Source of the DNA: Prevotella sp.
GTDB taxonomy: Bacteria > Bacteroidota > Bacteroidia > Bacteroidales > Bacteroidaceae
Length of the DNA stretch: 52,849 nt
Direction of reading: 5' to 3'
NCBI GenBank assembly: GCA_017556145.1
Contig: JAFZCU010000221.1
Span: forward strand, 1 to 52,849
Below, in pieces: positions 45,011-52,849 of the stretch. A program made the translations under genes and the position numbers. Position 1 is the stretch's first letter, and each line of letters starts with the position of its first letter. The notes below the pieces were generated by a model, which was not told where the DNA came from, ran no database searches, and saw only the letters and a program-made list of their open reading frames with translations.

Positions 45011-45195
45011 AAACAATGTAAAGTTCTAAATGGTTCATGGCAATTAAACTATACAAGGCTTTTCCAAACTAACTACTAACTATATAACTAACCTAAAAAA
45101 CTGTCATCTTTATAAATTTTCGGTGCAAAATTACACAATTTATCCCTAACAGACTCTATTTTATGCATCATAAACTTAACAAAATGTATCATTTA

Positions 45196-45227
45196 TTTGG
45201 AAGTTACAAAAAAATAGCCTATCTTTG
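45196..45227 (+). promoter_or_regulatory. Promoter of HTCS 2
   Basis: TTTG (45196-45199), a gap of 20 bases and TATCTTTG (45220-45227). Exact match to the Bacteroidetes promoter form; leader of about 30 bases to the ATG at 45264. Confidence 0.78.
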
Positions 45228-45263
45228 CACAGAATTTGACACAAAAGGTCATTTTCCTGAACA

Positions 45264-48200
45264 ATGTTACGAAAGTATACTACTATATTACTGACCATAT
45301 ATGTGCTAACTGTGTTTGCACAAACAGGCAAGTTGTTTGATGCCGACCAACAACTATCCAGCAGTTTTACGAGCCAGGTGTATCTGGACCATGACGGCTT
45401 TATATGGGTTGCCACCCGTAATGGCCTGAACAAATACGACGGTTACAAGTTCCATATATTAAAAAAGGAACAGGAAATAGAGAACGGCATGGCCAGCAAC
45501 TATGTGAACTGCATGACACAAGATCAGAGCGGGCTGTTCTACATGGGCATGTATGGTGCCTTTCAGACCTACGATGGCGACCATTTCTCTGATATAGAAG
45601 TTACAGATCTCGACGGAAACGTTGTACCATGTTACATGACCTGCTTCCTGCTCCGAAAAAACGGTGATATTCTGGCCGGTACTTCCGGTCATGGTCTTTT
45701 GAAAGTGACAGACCGGAGTCATGCACGGCAAGAGGGAGGTCCATTTAAAGACATCCACACCATCAATGCCATAGAAGAAGACAGGCAAGGGCATGTCTGG
45801 CTTGCTACCGGTGATCAGGGATTGCTGGAATATGACGGGAAGAACGCCAAGCATTATTTCAGCTCAGAAGCAGAACGGACGACGATTCGCAGACTCGGTC
45901 AGGACAATGACGGCAATCTCTACGTAGGAACGTCGAATCAAGGTGTATTTATACGTCCTGCGAAAGGCGGTGACTTCCGACATATCGACGTAACGGGCCA
46001 CAAGCATATTTCTGCGATCTACTGTCGCCGCGACGGCAGGATGATGTTCGGCTACGACGGCATGGGTCTGGCCATCTATGATCCCCAAAGTGGCAAGTTG
46101 GACGACAATCCGTACTTCTGTCCCGACGTTGACCTGAGCATGAGCAAAGTCTACTCCATCGTCGAAGATGCCGGTGGTAACGTATGGCTGGGACTGCTAC
46201 AGAAAGGCATCTTCATGCAACCCCGACAGATCTCGGAATTCAATTATATGGGCTATAAGCTCGACAAGCAGAATCATATCGGTCAGGCTTGCGTTATCAG
46301 CACCCTTATCGACAGGAAGGGACGCTGCTGGATCGGCACCGACAAAGACGGTCTGTACTGTCTGGATTCCGACCAACGCCTACTCAAGCATTTCAAGGAT
46401 AATTTCCCGGGCTCCGTCATGAGTATCGGCGAGGATCTGAACGGACGGATATGGGTAGGCAGCTATGGTGAGGGCTTTGGCTATATCGATGCCGACGGCA
46501 AGAGTTATCACAAATATCCCCAGCATCCGACGATCAGTGTTTTCGGTATCGCTGTCTCAAAGACAGGGGAGCTCTGGCTGGCTACTATGGGTCAGGGGTT
46601 GCTGAGGATCAACCTCAATACGAACCAACAAAAAAACTATGTCACTGATGTGAAGGCAGAAAACGACCGGAGTCAGAACTGCCTTGTCAACGACTATATC
46701 TCCACCCTGTCGTTCTCGGCTGACGGGAAACGCATCTATGTTGCAACGACGATGGGTGTGTGTTGCATGGATATAGAGAAGGAGAACTGGACGAGCGTTT
46801 TTGGAAAGAACTGTCTCAATTACGGAACGCCCACCCGTGTGGCCAAAGAATATGACGGTCAACTATGGATTGGCACCAACGATGGTCTATATTGTTACGA
46901 CCTGAACAGGAAAGAACTGGAACACTATACGACGGAGAAAGGACTGGCAGACAATGGCATCGCCTCGATTGAACAGGACATGCAGGGGGTGCTATGGATA
47001 GCCACTGACCACGGTCTGTGCAGTCTGGCACCAAAGACAGGACAGGCGAGGAGTTATTTCGTAGACAACGGCCTGCAATCAAATGAGTTCTCTGACGGTG
47101 CATCTTCTTCACTTGTCGGTCCCCAACGCAGTCTGATGCTCTTCGGCGGTGTCGGCGGTATTACCTGGTTCCACCCCGAACTAATCCAACAGACGAAATG
47201 GGAGGCCAAGGTCAGACTCGTGTCATTCCTCGTCAATGGCGTGCCCATCAGCAGCTCCTCAAAATCGGATGGCTATCAGATCTGCGACACAACCGTTATT
47301 GCAGCTAACCGTTTCCAGTTAGCCTCACACGACAACAACTTCACCATCCAGTTCTCGACGCTTACCTATGACAACCCAGAACACATATCTTATTTATATA
47401 GTATAAATGGTGAGGAATACAACCGTCTTCAGCCGGGTGTAAACGAAATCACCTTCACCCATCTGCCCCCTGGCACATACCGCTTCAGGGTCAAGGCCCT
47501 ACGCAACGGCCAGTCGACACCCGAGAAAGAGTTTACCGTCATCATCTACAGTCCGTGGTATCGCTCTGCCTGGGCCTATTTCCTGTACCTGCTGATCATT
47601 GGTGCCTTTATCTGGCAGTTAGTGGTGAACCGTCGCAGGAAGGAGAAAGACCGTCTGCGCATTCAGGAGCATATCCATGCCGAAGAGATGGGAGAAGCCA
47701 AACTGAGATTCTTCATGAACATCAGCCATGAGATACGGACCCCGATGACCCTCATCATCACCCCGCTCCTCTCGCTGATGAAACAGGACAAAGACCCGCA
47801 GCGTCACAATGTCTATCTGACCATCAAGCGTAATGCAGAACGGATCCTCAACCTGATTAACCAGATGATGGACCTTCGTAAGATCGACAAGGGTATGATG
47901 CAGATGCGAATGCAGGAAACAAACCTGATAGCCTTCACCGAGGACATACACAACATGTTCAAGCACCAAGCGGAATCGAAACAGATTACACTCAATTTCG
48001 AACACGACGCCGACCGCCTGCCTGTATGGATTGACAGAAAGAACTTCGACAAGGTGATCTTCAACATCCTCTCGAATGCCTTCAAGTTCACGCCGACTGG
48101 CGGAAAGATTGACATCAAGGTTACCCATGACCACCAGAATGCCTTCATTGCTATCAGCGATAACGGTGAAAAGATACCCGAGGACAAATTAGACCGCATT

Positions 48201-49253
48201 TTTGAGCGTTTCTATCAGACGCCTTCCAGCACCAACGACCGCAACTTCGGTACTGGCATCGGCCTCGACCTGACCCGCTCGCTGGTAGAACTCCATTATG
48301 GTGCCATCAAAGCACGTAATCTGGAACAAGGCTGTGAGTTTGTGGTTAGCATACCTCTGGGACATGCCCACTTGAGACCTGAGGAAATGATTGAGGAGAA
48401 GGACAATATAGCCACCAATCTGACAGACATGATGGAGACGGAAGACCTGCCCCCCATAGAATTACAACCTGACAAACGCCTGCAGCAACGTGCTGCCATC
48501 ATCATCGCTGAAGATGATGACGAAATACGTGACTACCTGACGAAGGAACTCTCGGAAGACTATGACATACATAGCTGCACCAACGGCCGGGAGGCTCTTG
48601 CTGAGGTGTACCGCGCCCATCCGGATATTATCATCAGCGACGTGATGATGCCGGAAATGGACGGTAACACGCTATGTACCCAACTCAAGTTGAACCCACA
48701 GACCAACCACCTGCCCGTGATTCTGCTGACAGCCAAGAACCGTGACGAAGACAAGTTGGAAGGCCTGGAAACGGGAGCCGATGCCTATATCGTCAAACCG
48801 TTCAACATGGACATCCTGCGCCGGACGATTGCCAACCTGATCAATGCCCGCACCCTTCTGCGCCAGAAGTATGGTCGCACAGAACAACTGGAAGGCCAGA
48901 TGGAGGAGGTGAAAGTCAAATCGCCCGACGAGAAGCTGCTGGACCGCATCATGAATACCATCAACAAACAGTTGAACAACTCAGATCTCAGTGTGGATAT
49001 GATTGCCGATGAGGTAGGTATCAGCCGCGTCCACCTGCACCGCAAGATGAAAGAACTGACAGGACAGACACCACACGACTTCATCCGCACGCTGAGACTA
49101 AAACAGGCCGCCAACTTGTTGACGACCCAGAATATGAATATCACCGAAGTGGTCTATGCCTGCGGCTTCTCCAATCCGACTTCTTTCTCAACTCTCTTCA
49201 AGAGCGTCTACGGCATGTCACCGCGCGAATACATGAAAGAGCATCATAAGTAG
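45264..49253 (+). CDS. Hybrid two-component system (HTCS) sensor-regulator 2
   Basis: 1329 residues. Signal peptide (TVFAQ), propeller repeats (DGFIWVATRNGLNKYDGYKF; GRCWIGTDKDGLYCLDSDQR; GQLWIGTNDGLYCYDLNRKE; to about 660), a Y_Y_Y domain (about 690-765), one membrane helix (about 769-788), HisKA with His822 in FMNISHEIRTPMTL, HATPase (NILSNAFKFTP; FGTGIGLDL), a receiver with Asp1126 in IIISDVMMPEMDG and Lys in YIVKPF, and an AraC helix-turn-helix (about 1230-1328). The DNG.G motif reads DNGEKIPED, a mild deviation in the ATP lid. It is divergent from GH98-GH97 and probably controls that cluster, while HTCS 1 controls the SusCD operon. The stop is 5 bases from the opposing Mfa2-like stop, with no terminator between. 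Confidence 0.95.
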   Translation: MLRKYTTILLTIYVLTVFAQTGKLFDADQQLSSSFTSQVYLDHDGFIWVATRNGLNKYDGYKFHILKKEQEIENGMASNYVNCMTQDQSGLFYMGMYGAFQTYDGDHFSDIEVTDLDGNVVPCYMTCFLLRKNGDILAGTSGHGLLKVTDRSHARQEGGPFKDIHTINAIEEDRQGHVWLATGDQGLLEYDGKNAKHYFSSEAERTTIRRLGQDNDGNLYVGTSNQGVFIRPAKGGDFRHIDVTGHKHISAIYCRRDGRMMFGYDGMGLAIYDPQSGKLDDNPYFCPDVDLSMSKVYSIVEDAGGNVWLGLLQKGIFMQPRQISEFNYMGYKLDKQNHIGQACVISTLIDRKGRCWIGTDKDGLYCLDSDQRLLKHFKDNFPGSVMSIGEDLNGRIWVGSYGEGFGYIDADGKSYHKYPQHPTISVFGIAVSKTGELWLATMGQGLLRINLNTNQQKNYVTDVKAENDRSQNCLVNDYISTLSFSADGKRIYVATTMGVCCMDIEKENWTSVFGKNCLNYGTPTRVAKEYDGQLWIGTNDGLYCYDLNRKELEHYTTEKGLADNGIASIEQDMQGVLWIATDHGLCSLAPKTGQARSYFVDNGLQSNEFSDGASSSLVGPQRSLMLFGGVGGITWFHPELIQQTKWEAKVRLVSFLVNGVPISSSSKSDGYQICDTTVIAANRFQLASHDNNFTIQFSTLTYDNPEHISYLYSINGEEYNRLQPGVNEITFTHLPPGTYRFRVKALRNGQSTPEKEFTVIIYSPWYRSAWAYFLYLLIIGAFIWQLVVNRRRKEKDRLRIQEHIHAEEMGEAKLRFFMNISHEIRTPMTLIITPLLSLMKQDKDPQRHNVYLTIKRNAERILNLINQMMDLRKIDKGMMQMRMQETNLIAFTEDIHNMFKHQAESKQITLNFEHDADRLPVWIDRKNFDKVIFNILSNAFKFTPTGGKIDIKVTHDHQNAFIAISDNGEKIPEDKLDRIFERFYQTPSSTNDRNFGTGIGLDLTRSLVELHYGAIKARNLEQGCEFVVSIPLGHAHLRPEEMIEEKDNIATNLTDMMETEDLPPIELQPDKRLQQRAAIIIAEDDDEIRDYLTKELSEDYDIHSCTNGREALAEVYRAHPDIIISDVMMPEMDGNTLCTQLKLNPQTNHLPVILLTAKNRDEDKLEGLETGADAYIVKPFNMDILRRTIANLINARTLLRQKYGRTEQLEGQMEEVKVKSPDEKLLDRIMNTINKQLNNSDLSVDMIADEVGISRVHLHRKMKELTGQTPHDFIRTLRLKQAANLLTTQNMNITEVVYACGFSNPTSFSTLFKSVYGMSPREYMKEHHK

Positions 49254-49258
49254 AAGTC

Positions 49259-50146
49259 TCAGAATACCACATTGATATTATCATCCCAATCGGCATCAAC
49301 GGATATAGTAATAAAAACCGACTGGGCAGAACTCGACCCGTCGAACAGACTGCCCCGGCAGATGGTGATGCAATTCCGCTTCACAGGCACTTGACTGATC
49401 TCCTTTTCCGTCAGACTATGGATCTTTCCATCGTCTTCAATATAATAGGTGCTCAATTGGATGTCGAGCAGATCGTCGTCTGAGCTTGGAATCATATAGA
49501 ACTCATACTGGTCGGCATCAGGATCCACATCGAGCTTAACCGTCTGGGAAGCGTTCGTACTGCCATAACCCGTCAGCCCGTCGAATGTGCCTTTGCTTCC
49601 CCTGTACGAGAATATCATCTGATTCATATCCGCAGGCTTGTTATCAGTCGGAATGAATCTTAGCATCGACACAATTCGTTTCAGCCTCAGGTTCAGTTCG
49701 ATTTCATCTTCTCCCACCTCAAACTCTTCACAACACCAGAACGTATCACCGAGATTATTACCAGAGATACTCACTTTTTCATAGGCGCTGAAACTCGGAT
49801 TCGACGAGGCGCTATGTCCCACGACCACGAGAACATACCGGCCTTCGCCCAAAGAGAACGAAGCGGTACCGAAGTTCGACTCTTCCTGCTTCTGATTAAC
49901 ATAACTTACACGAATCCCCTCTTCATTATAAATATGAAAACAAAGCCGTGTACACACACTTCCCACTTCGGCACGGGTCCGGGCATCAAAGGGGGTCTGT
50001 TCAAACTGGGTCACCCTCAAGACAACGTTCCCTTTTTCACCATTCTCAGACTTGGCACTCTCAGAGAGTGTCATTTTCTCACACGACGACACGACGGCCG
50101 CCATCAACATCAACGCCAATACGTTGTAATGCAATTTGCTTTTCAT
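49259..50146 (-). CDS. FimB/Mfa2-family fimbrial anchor-like lipoprotein
   Basis: 295 residues. Lipid Cys22 in AAVVSSC. The architecture is two beta domains: about 40-150 (RLCFHIYNEEGIRVSY; ASFSLGEGRYVLVVVGHSAS) and about 160-295 (LNLRLKRIVSMLRFIPTD; QYEFYMIPSSDDDLLDIQL; CITICRGSLF). It ends SVDADWDDNINVVF, close to the ending typical of Mfa2/FimB proteins, which anchor minor or major fimbriae to the outer membrane. In whole fimbrial operons shaft and tip genes follow; here none is adjacent, since recombinase genes lie beyond. It may be a solitary anchor, a remnant, or a PUL-associated protein with the same fold. Its promoter candidate at 50275 leaves a leader of about 120 bases. Confidence 0.68.
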   Translation of the reverse strand: MKSKLHYNVLALMLMAAVVSSCEKMTLSESAKSENGEKGNVVLRVTQFEQTPFDARTRAEVGSVCTRLCFHIYNEEGIRVSYVNQKQEESNFGTASFSLGEGRYVLVVVGHSASSNPSFSAYEKVSISGNNLGDTFWCCEEFEVGEDEIELNLRLKRIVSMLRFIPTDNKPADMNQMIFSYRGSKGTFDGLTGYGSTNASQTVKLDVDPDADQYEFYMIPSSDDDLLDIQLSTYYIEDDGKIHSLTEKEISQVPVKRNCITICRGSLFDGSSSAQSVFITISVDADWDDNINVVF

Positions 50147-50274
50147 ATTATTTATTTTAAAAGTTAACGTCCTCCCCCCGTGGGAAAACTTTGTGGAGCT
50201 GGAGGCAGCCTAACTATTTTCTGCAATTTCATGTAATTGCGTGTAAAGCCGAAGCCACCACCATTTCTTTTTGG

Positions 50275-50282
50275 CAAAATTA
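50275..50282 (-). promoter_or_regulatory. -7 element of the Mfa2-like gene
   Basis: Minus-strand TAATTTTG. A TTTG lies at 50309-50306, a gap of 23, slightly long. Confidence 0.4.
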
Positions 50283-50337
50283 CTTCAAATTTGGCAGACT
50301 TTTGTCAAATTCGCTTATTATTTAAGTTTTGTTAGCA

Positions 50338-50368
50338 TTTGCATAAAAAAATGAACCCTTTAACTTTG
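50338..50368 (+). promoter_or_regulatory. Promoter reading into the recombinase leader
   Basis: TTTG (50338-50341), a gap of 19 and TAACTTTG (50361-50368). Good match. The first GGGGACGC lies directly at the expected start of the transcript. Confidence 0.65.
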
Positions 50369-50377
50369 CAGATGTTC

Positions 50378-50619
50378 TTGGGGACGCTTGTCATTGTGAG
50401 ATGAAAAAGCCGTATGGTTCTATTCCCACTCACTGACATCTGACAATCTCACTTGGTGTCAAAATAGCAGTTTCTGAGGAATGCGATCTACAGGACATTT
50501 TGGGACAACAAAACCAATCGTTCTAAATAGCAGGAGCCCTTTGGGGACGCTATTTGGGGACGCTACAAGGCTGTCTGGGGACGGGGACGCAAATTCTATG
50601 GAAAGAATATTGGGGACGC
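50378..50619 (+). repeat. Cluster of GGGGACGC strings in the recombinase leader
   Basis: GGGGACGC begins at 50380, 50543, 50556, 50583 and 50612, and GGGGACG at 50577 overlaps the next by one base. Most are preceded by TTT or T. Spacing is irregular (13, 21, 6, 29). A reverse copy of the core (GTCCCCAAG) is at 50779. Confidence 0.85.
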
Positions 50620-50833
50620 AAAATGCAGATTAACATCCTTAAACTACGATGGATATATCTGAACCCTACCATCTTAACTTTTTTTTCAACGAAAATGCGG
50701 TCTTTTCCCATTCAAAACTCCAAAATTGTCATGAAAGTGGACTGCAAGAGGAGTGACTGGAATTTGTGTAAAACAAGAGTCCCCAAGCTTAATATACATT
50801 ATTATAATAATAACAACTAAAATTCAAGTAAAG

Positions 50834-52285
50834 ATGAGTAATCAAGTTGATGTAAAATTCAGATTGAAGCAAAGGAAGGCTAAAGGTTCACAATCAGGGA
50901 ACCTGACTACAGAGAATGTACTCATAACCATGAGAGTGACATATCTCTCTATGCGCCTTGAATTCTCAACAGGGTATCATATTGATGCCCTTCGCTGGGA
51001 TCAGAACTCAGAACGTGCCATAGGGCCTAATCGTAACGGTCAGTCTGCCGACGAGATTAATGGCGGCATCATGAGATTGGCCAGGAATGTCAGGGACGCA
51101 GCTAAGATGTTTGAGGAGATGGAGAAGGTTCCGACTCAGGTAGAATTCAGAGAGACTTTTGAGAAGATTAGAGGTGAAGAACAGCAGCATATCTCCACCA
51201 GCAAGCAGGATAATGATACCATAAAATCGTCTTCTGAGAATCAGGACAATACGATGTCAAAACAGGACAACATCAATTCAAAACAAAGAATTAACAAAAA
51301 TTACGAAACCAAGTCAAAGGCCGAAATTAATAAATCTTTGGGGTTCTTCGAAGTGTTCCATGAATTCGAAAGATGCAACAGTCGATTACATGATTGGACC
51401 GAGTCAACCTTTAAGAAGTATCATACACTCCGAAACAATCTGGTAGAAATGCGAGACTACAAAAGAAAAGCAGGGCTTAAGTTCTTTGATTTCACATTTG
51501 AGTACTTCGACGAATATGGTCTGCAGGATTACATTGACTTTCTGAGGAACAACAAGAACTATATGAATTCAAGTGTAACCAAGAACCTCTCGCTAATCAA
51601 GGTCGTCATCAGATGGGCATATAGGAGAGGCTTCCATAACAACAACAAGTTTGAGACATTCAAGCCCAAGATGAAGACGACACAAAAGAAGATTGTATTT
51701 CTCACTAAGGCAGAACTGGATATGATTGAGAACGCCGACTTACCAGAAACAAAGTTGTATCTCTATCGCGTCCGTGATGTATTCCTGTTCCAATGCTATT
51801 CTGGTCTGCGCTATTCGGATGTTGCCAATCTTAAACGTTGTGATGTACACGATGACTTTTTTGAAATCACGACAATCAAGACATGTGACAGCCTGAGAAT
51901 CGAGTTAAACAAGCATACCAAAGCGATTCTTGACAAATACAAGATGTTTGATTTCCCAAAAGGGAAAGCTCTTCCGGTCATAAGCAATCAAAGAATGAAC
52001 GAATATGTACATGAGTTATGCGAAGAAGCAAAGATCGACGAACCTGTAAGACAAACTTACTATAAGGGGAATGAACGTATTGACGTTGTTCTTCCAAAGC
52101 ATAAGCTTGTCGGCACCCACACTGGCAGAAGGACGTTTATTTGTAACGCATTAGGAATGGGCATTCCTCCACAGGTAGTCATGAAGTGGACTGGCCATAG
52201 TGGATACAAGGCAATGAGTCCCTATATTGACGTAGCAGATGAAATGAAAGCAGAACAGATGAGGAAATTCAATGAGTTCCTATAA
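50834..52285 (+). CDS. Tyrosine recombinase (site-specific integrase) 1
   Basis: 483 residues from ATG 50834; the longer frame from 50753 is not supported, since the paralog downstream starts at the matching place (MSNQVDVKFRLK against MGTKVIVKFRIK). An arm-type DNA-binding domain (about 1-110), a low-complexity linker (about 118-165, repeats of KQDN/SKQ), a SAM-like core-binding domain (about 170-280) and the catalytic domain follow. Catalytic residues are all there: Arg326 (SGLRYSD), His429 and Arg432 (THTGRR), His455 (WTGHSGY) and Tyr464 (SPYIDV). Such enzymes in Bacteroidales integrate mobile elements or invert promoters. The gene is richer in A and T than the PUL genes, a sign of transfer. 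It is followed by a paralog. Confidence 0.93.
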   Translation: MSNQVDVKFRLKQRKAKGSQSGNLTTENVLITMRVTYLSMRLEFSTGYHIDALRWDQNSERAIGPNRNGQSADEINGGIMRLARNVRDAAKMFEEMEKVPTQVEFRETFEKIRGEEQQHISTSKQDNDTIKSSSENQDNTMSKQDNINSKQRINKNYETKSKAEINKSLGFFEVFHEFERCNSRLHDWTESTFKKYHTLRNNLVEMRDYKRKAGLKFFDFTFEYFDEYGLQDYIDFLRNNKNYMNSSVTKNLSLIKVVIRWAYRRGFHNNNKFETFKPKMKTTQKKIVFLTKAELDMIENADLPETKLYLYRVRDVFLFQCYSGLRYSDVANLKRCDVHDDFFEITTIKTCDSLRIELNKHTKAILDKYKMFDFPKGKALPVISNQRMNEYVHELCEEAKIDEPVRQTYYKGNERIDVVLPKHKLVGTHTGRRTFICNALGMGIPPQVVMKWTGHSGYKAMSPYIDVADEMKAEQMRKFNEFL

Positions 52286-52293
52286 ACAGGCTT

Positions 52294-52338
52294 TGGAGGC
52301 TGATTCTTCCTACGTACACTTGGAGGAGTCGGCTTCCA
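52294..52338 (+). other. Long RNA-type hairpin between the two recombinase genes
   Basis: GGAGGCTGATTCTTCC (52295-52310) pairs with GGAGGAGTCGGCTTCC (52322-52337) over all 16 positions if four G-U pairs are allowed, plus an outer T-A; loop of 11 bases. As DNA it is an imperfect inverted repeat, as RNA a full stem. No T-run follows, so it is not a plain terminator. Confidence 0.65.
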
Positions 52339-52391
52339 TGCCTATATTTGTGACAACGAAAAACTTGTTGTATCACAAAATCGAAATCAAA

Positions 52392-52849
52392 ATGGGAACA
52401 AAGGTAATTGTTAAGTTCAGGATTAAGCCCAGGCGGGCCAATGCCCCCACAACAGGAAAGAGTAAGTCATCAACAGAGAATCTGCTGATTACCATGCGAG
52501 TGACGTATGGAGCATTGAGAATGGAGTTCTCCACCGGTTATAATATCGATACCGGGAAATGGGATGCCATGGAAGGACGATCCATCGGTAAAGACGAGTC
52601 AGACGAAAAAATCAATGACGGTCTCATGCAGATGGTGTCTCATGTCCACAATACGGTGGACTATTTCAGGGTAAAGGAGATTGAGCCTACTCAGAACCAG
52701 TTCAAGGAAACATTTCAAAAGTTCAGGGATGGAACCTTCCTACCTCCCAGACAGCAACGGTTCAAGCCCGTCAATAACTATCTCAACTTCTGGGACGTGT
52801 ACCAGGAATACATCATTTCCAACAGCAAGCAGAAGCAATGGACGCCAAG
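52392..52849 (+). CDS. Tyrosine recombinase 2, N-terminal part only
   Basis: 152 codons before the right edge. It reads MGTKVIVKFRIKPRRANAPT, then LLITMRVTYGALRMEFSTGY, which is clearly paralogous to recombinase 1 (VLITMRVTYLSMRLEFSTGY). The arm-type domain and the start of the core-binding domain (NYLNFWDVYQEYIISNSKQK) are present; the catalytic half is beyond the window. It lacks the long low-complexity linker of the first copy. The pair arose by duplication and divergence. It follows the hairpin at 52294-52338 by about 50 bases and is probably cotranscribed with the first. Confidence 0.88.
   Translation, partial: MGTKVIVKFRIKPRRANAPTTGKSKSSTENLLITMRVTYGALRMEFSTGYNIDTGKWDAMEGRSIGKDESDEKINDGLMQMVSHVHNTVDYFRVKEIEPTQNQFKETFQKFRDGTFLPPRQQRFKPVNNYLNFWDVYQEYIISNSKQKQWTP

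Larger units (their letters stand above)
44893..45263. other. Divergent control region between GH98 and HTCS 2
   Basis: 371 AT-rich bases. It holds the GH98 -7 box (44900-44907), a plus-strand TATCTTTG (44925-44932), a GC-rich hairpin (44974-45006) and the full HTCS 2 promoter (45196-45227). CTAACTA-like strings recur at about 45067-45094, and ATGCATCAT / ATGTATCAT at 45162 and 45184. No gene is seen. Confidence 0.55.
50147..50833. other. Gap between the Mfa2-like gene and the first recombinase
   Basis: 687 bases. It holds the minus -7 box of the Mfa2-like gene (50275-50282), a good plus-strand promoter (50338-50368) that would give the recombinase a leader of about 460 bases, and six GGGGACG(C) strings at 50380-50619. 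GCAATT/AATTGC at 50223-50240 is a small palindrome. No gene is convincing. Confidence 0.55.

Noticed and set aside
45264..50146. Terminator between HTCS 2 and the Mfa2-like gene
   Set aside because: The stops are 5 bases apart and no stem with a T-run was found in or next to the gap.
50378..50619. Insertion sequence remnant
   Set aside because: No transposase fragment or terminal inverted repeats are visible around the GGGGACGC strings.
50554..50820. Frame of 88 codons ahead of recombinase 1
   Set aside because: It opens inside the GGGGACGC strings, has no recognisable domain and no start context; probably leader sequence.
50753..50833. Longer N-terminus for recombinase 1
   Set aside because: The extra 27 residues (rich in Ile/Thr) are absent in the paralog, whose start aligns with the ATG at 50834.

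Overview
This window looks like a chromosomal segment of a gut or rumen member of the Bacteroidales, most probably Prevotella in the broad sense. The evidence is tandem SusC/SusD pairs, two hybrid two-component regulators (HTCS), lipoproteins with acidic residues after the lipid Cys, C-terminal tails ending in short '(D/N)L.G.R......KG..I' motifs as in type IX secretion cargo, and promoters of the Bacteroidetes form (TTTG, about 20 bases, TAnnTTTG). No rRNA, tRNA or CRISPR array was seen. Species assignment is inference.

Layout. 1-2.6 kb: on the minus strand, the start of a GH10 xylanase (cut by the window edge) and a GH31 alpha-xylosidase-like enzyme. 2.7-4.3 kb: a 5'-nucleotidase-family phosphoesterase on the plus strand. 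4.3-9.6 kb: a minus-strand operon coding for a polytopic membrane protein (DUF6057-like), a beta-propeller lipoprotein with one CxxCH haem motif, and a CotH-like protein. 9.7-13.5 kb: a very large secreted multi-domain protein with carbohydrate-binding-like modules. 13.7-17.5 kb: HTCS 1, divergent from a seven-gene plus-strand operon at 17.9-34.3 kb with the order FAS1 lipoprotein, SusC, SusD, FAS1, FAS1, SusC, SusD. 34.3-44.9 kb: minus-strand genes for a secreted 610-residue protein and a probable operon GH98-GH97-MG2-like protein. 45.3-49.3 kb: HTCS 2. 49.3-50.1 kb: a fimbrial-anchor-like (Mfa2) lipoprotein. 50.8 kb to the end: two tandem paralogous tyrosine recombinases, the second cut by the window edge, in noticeably more AT-rich DNA.

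How it fits together. GH10, GH31, GH97 and GH98 beside two SusCD pairs and two HTCS make a polysaccharide utilisation locus. GH98 includes an endo-xylanase from a Bacteroides ovatus complex-xylan locus, so a heavily decorated (glucurono)arabinoxylan is the best guess for the substrate. HTCS sensors would detect released oligosaccharides in the periplasm, SusCD pairs import them, and GH31/GH97 remove alpha-linked side-chain sugars.

Most unusual. (1) In the gap at 36.36-36.73 kb a TTAA core recurs every 22 bases, at least 10 times in near-perfect phase, and its flanks flip from CTTAAC to GTTAAG half way. (2) Short repeats, mostly of 7 bases and different in sequence from gene to gene, sit exactly on translation starts or inside signal-peptide codons of many genes here. 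In three operon genes and one SusD gene the start ATG is itself the end of the last repeat unit.
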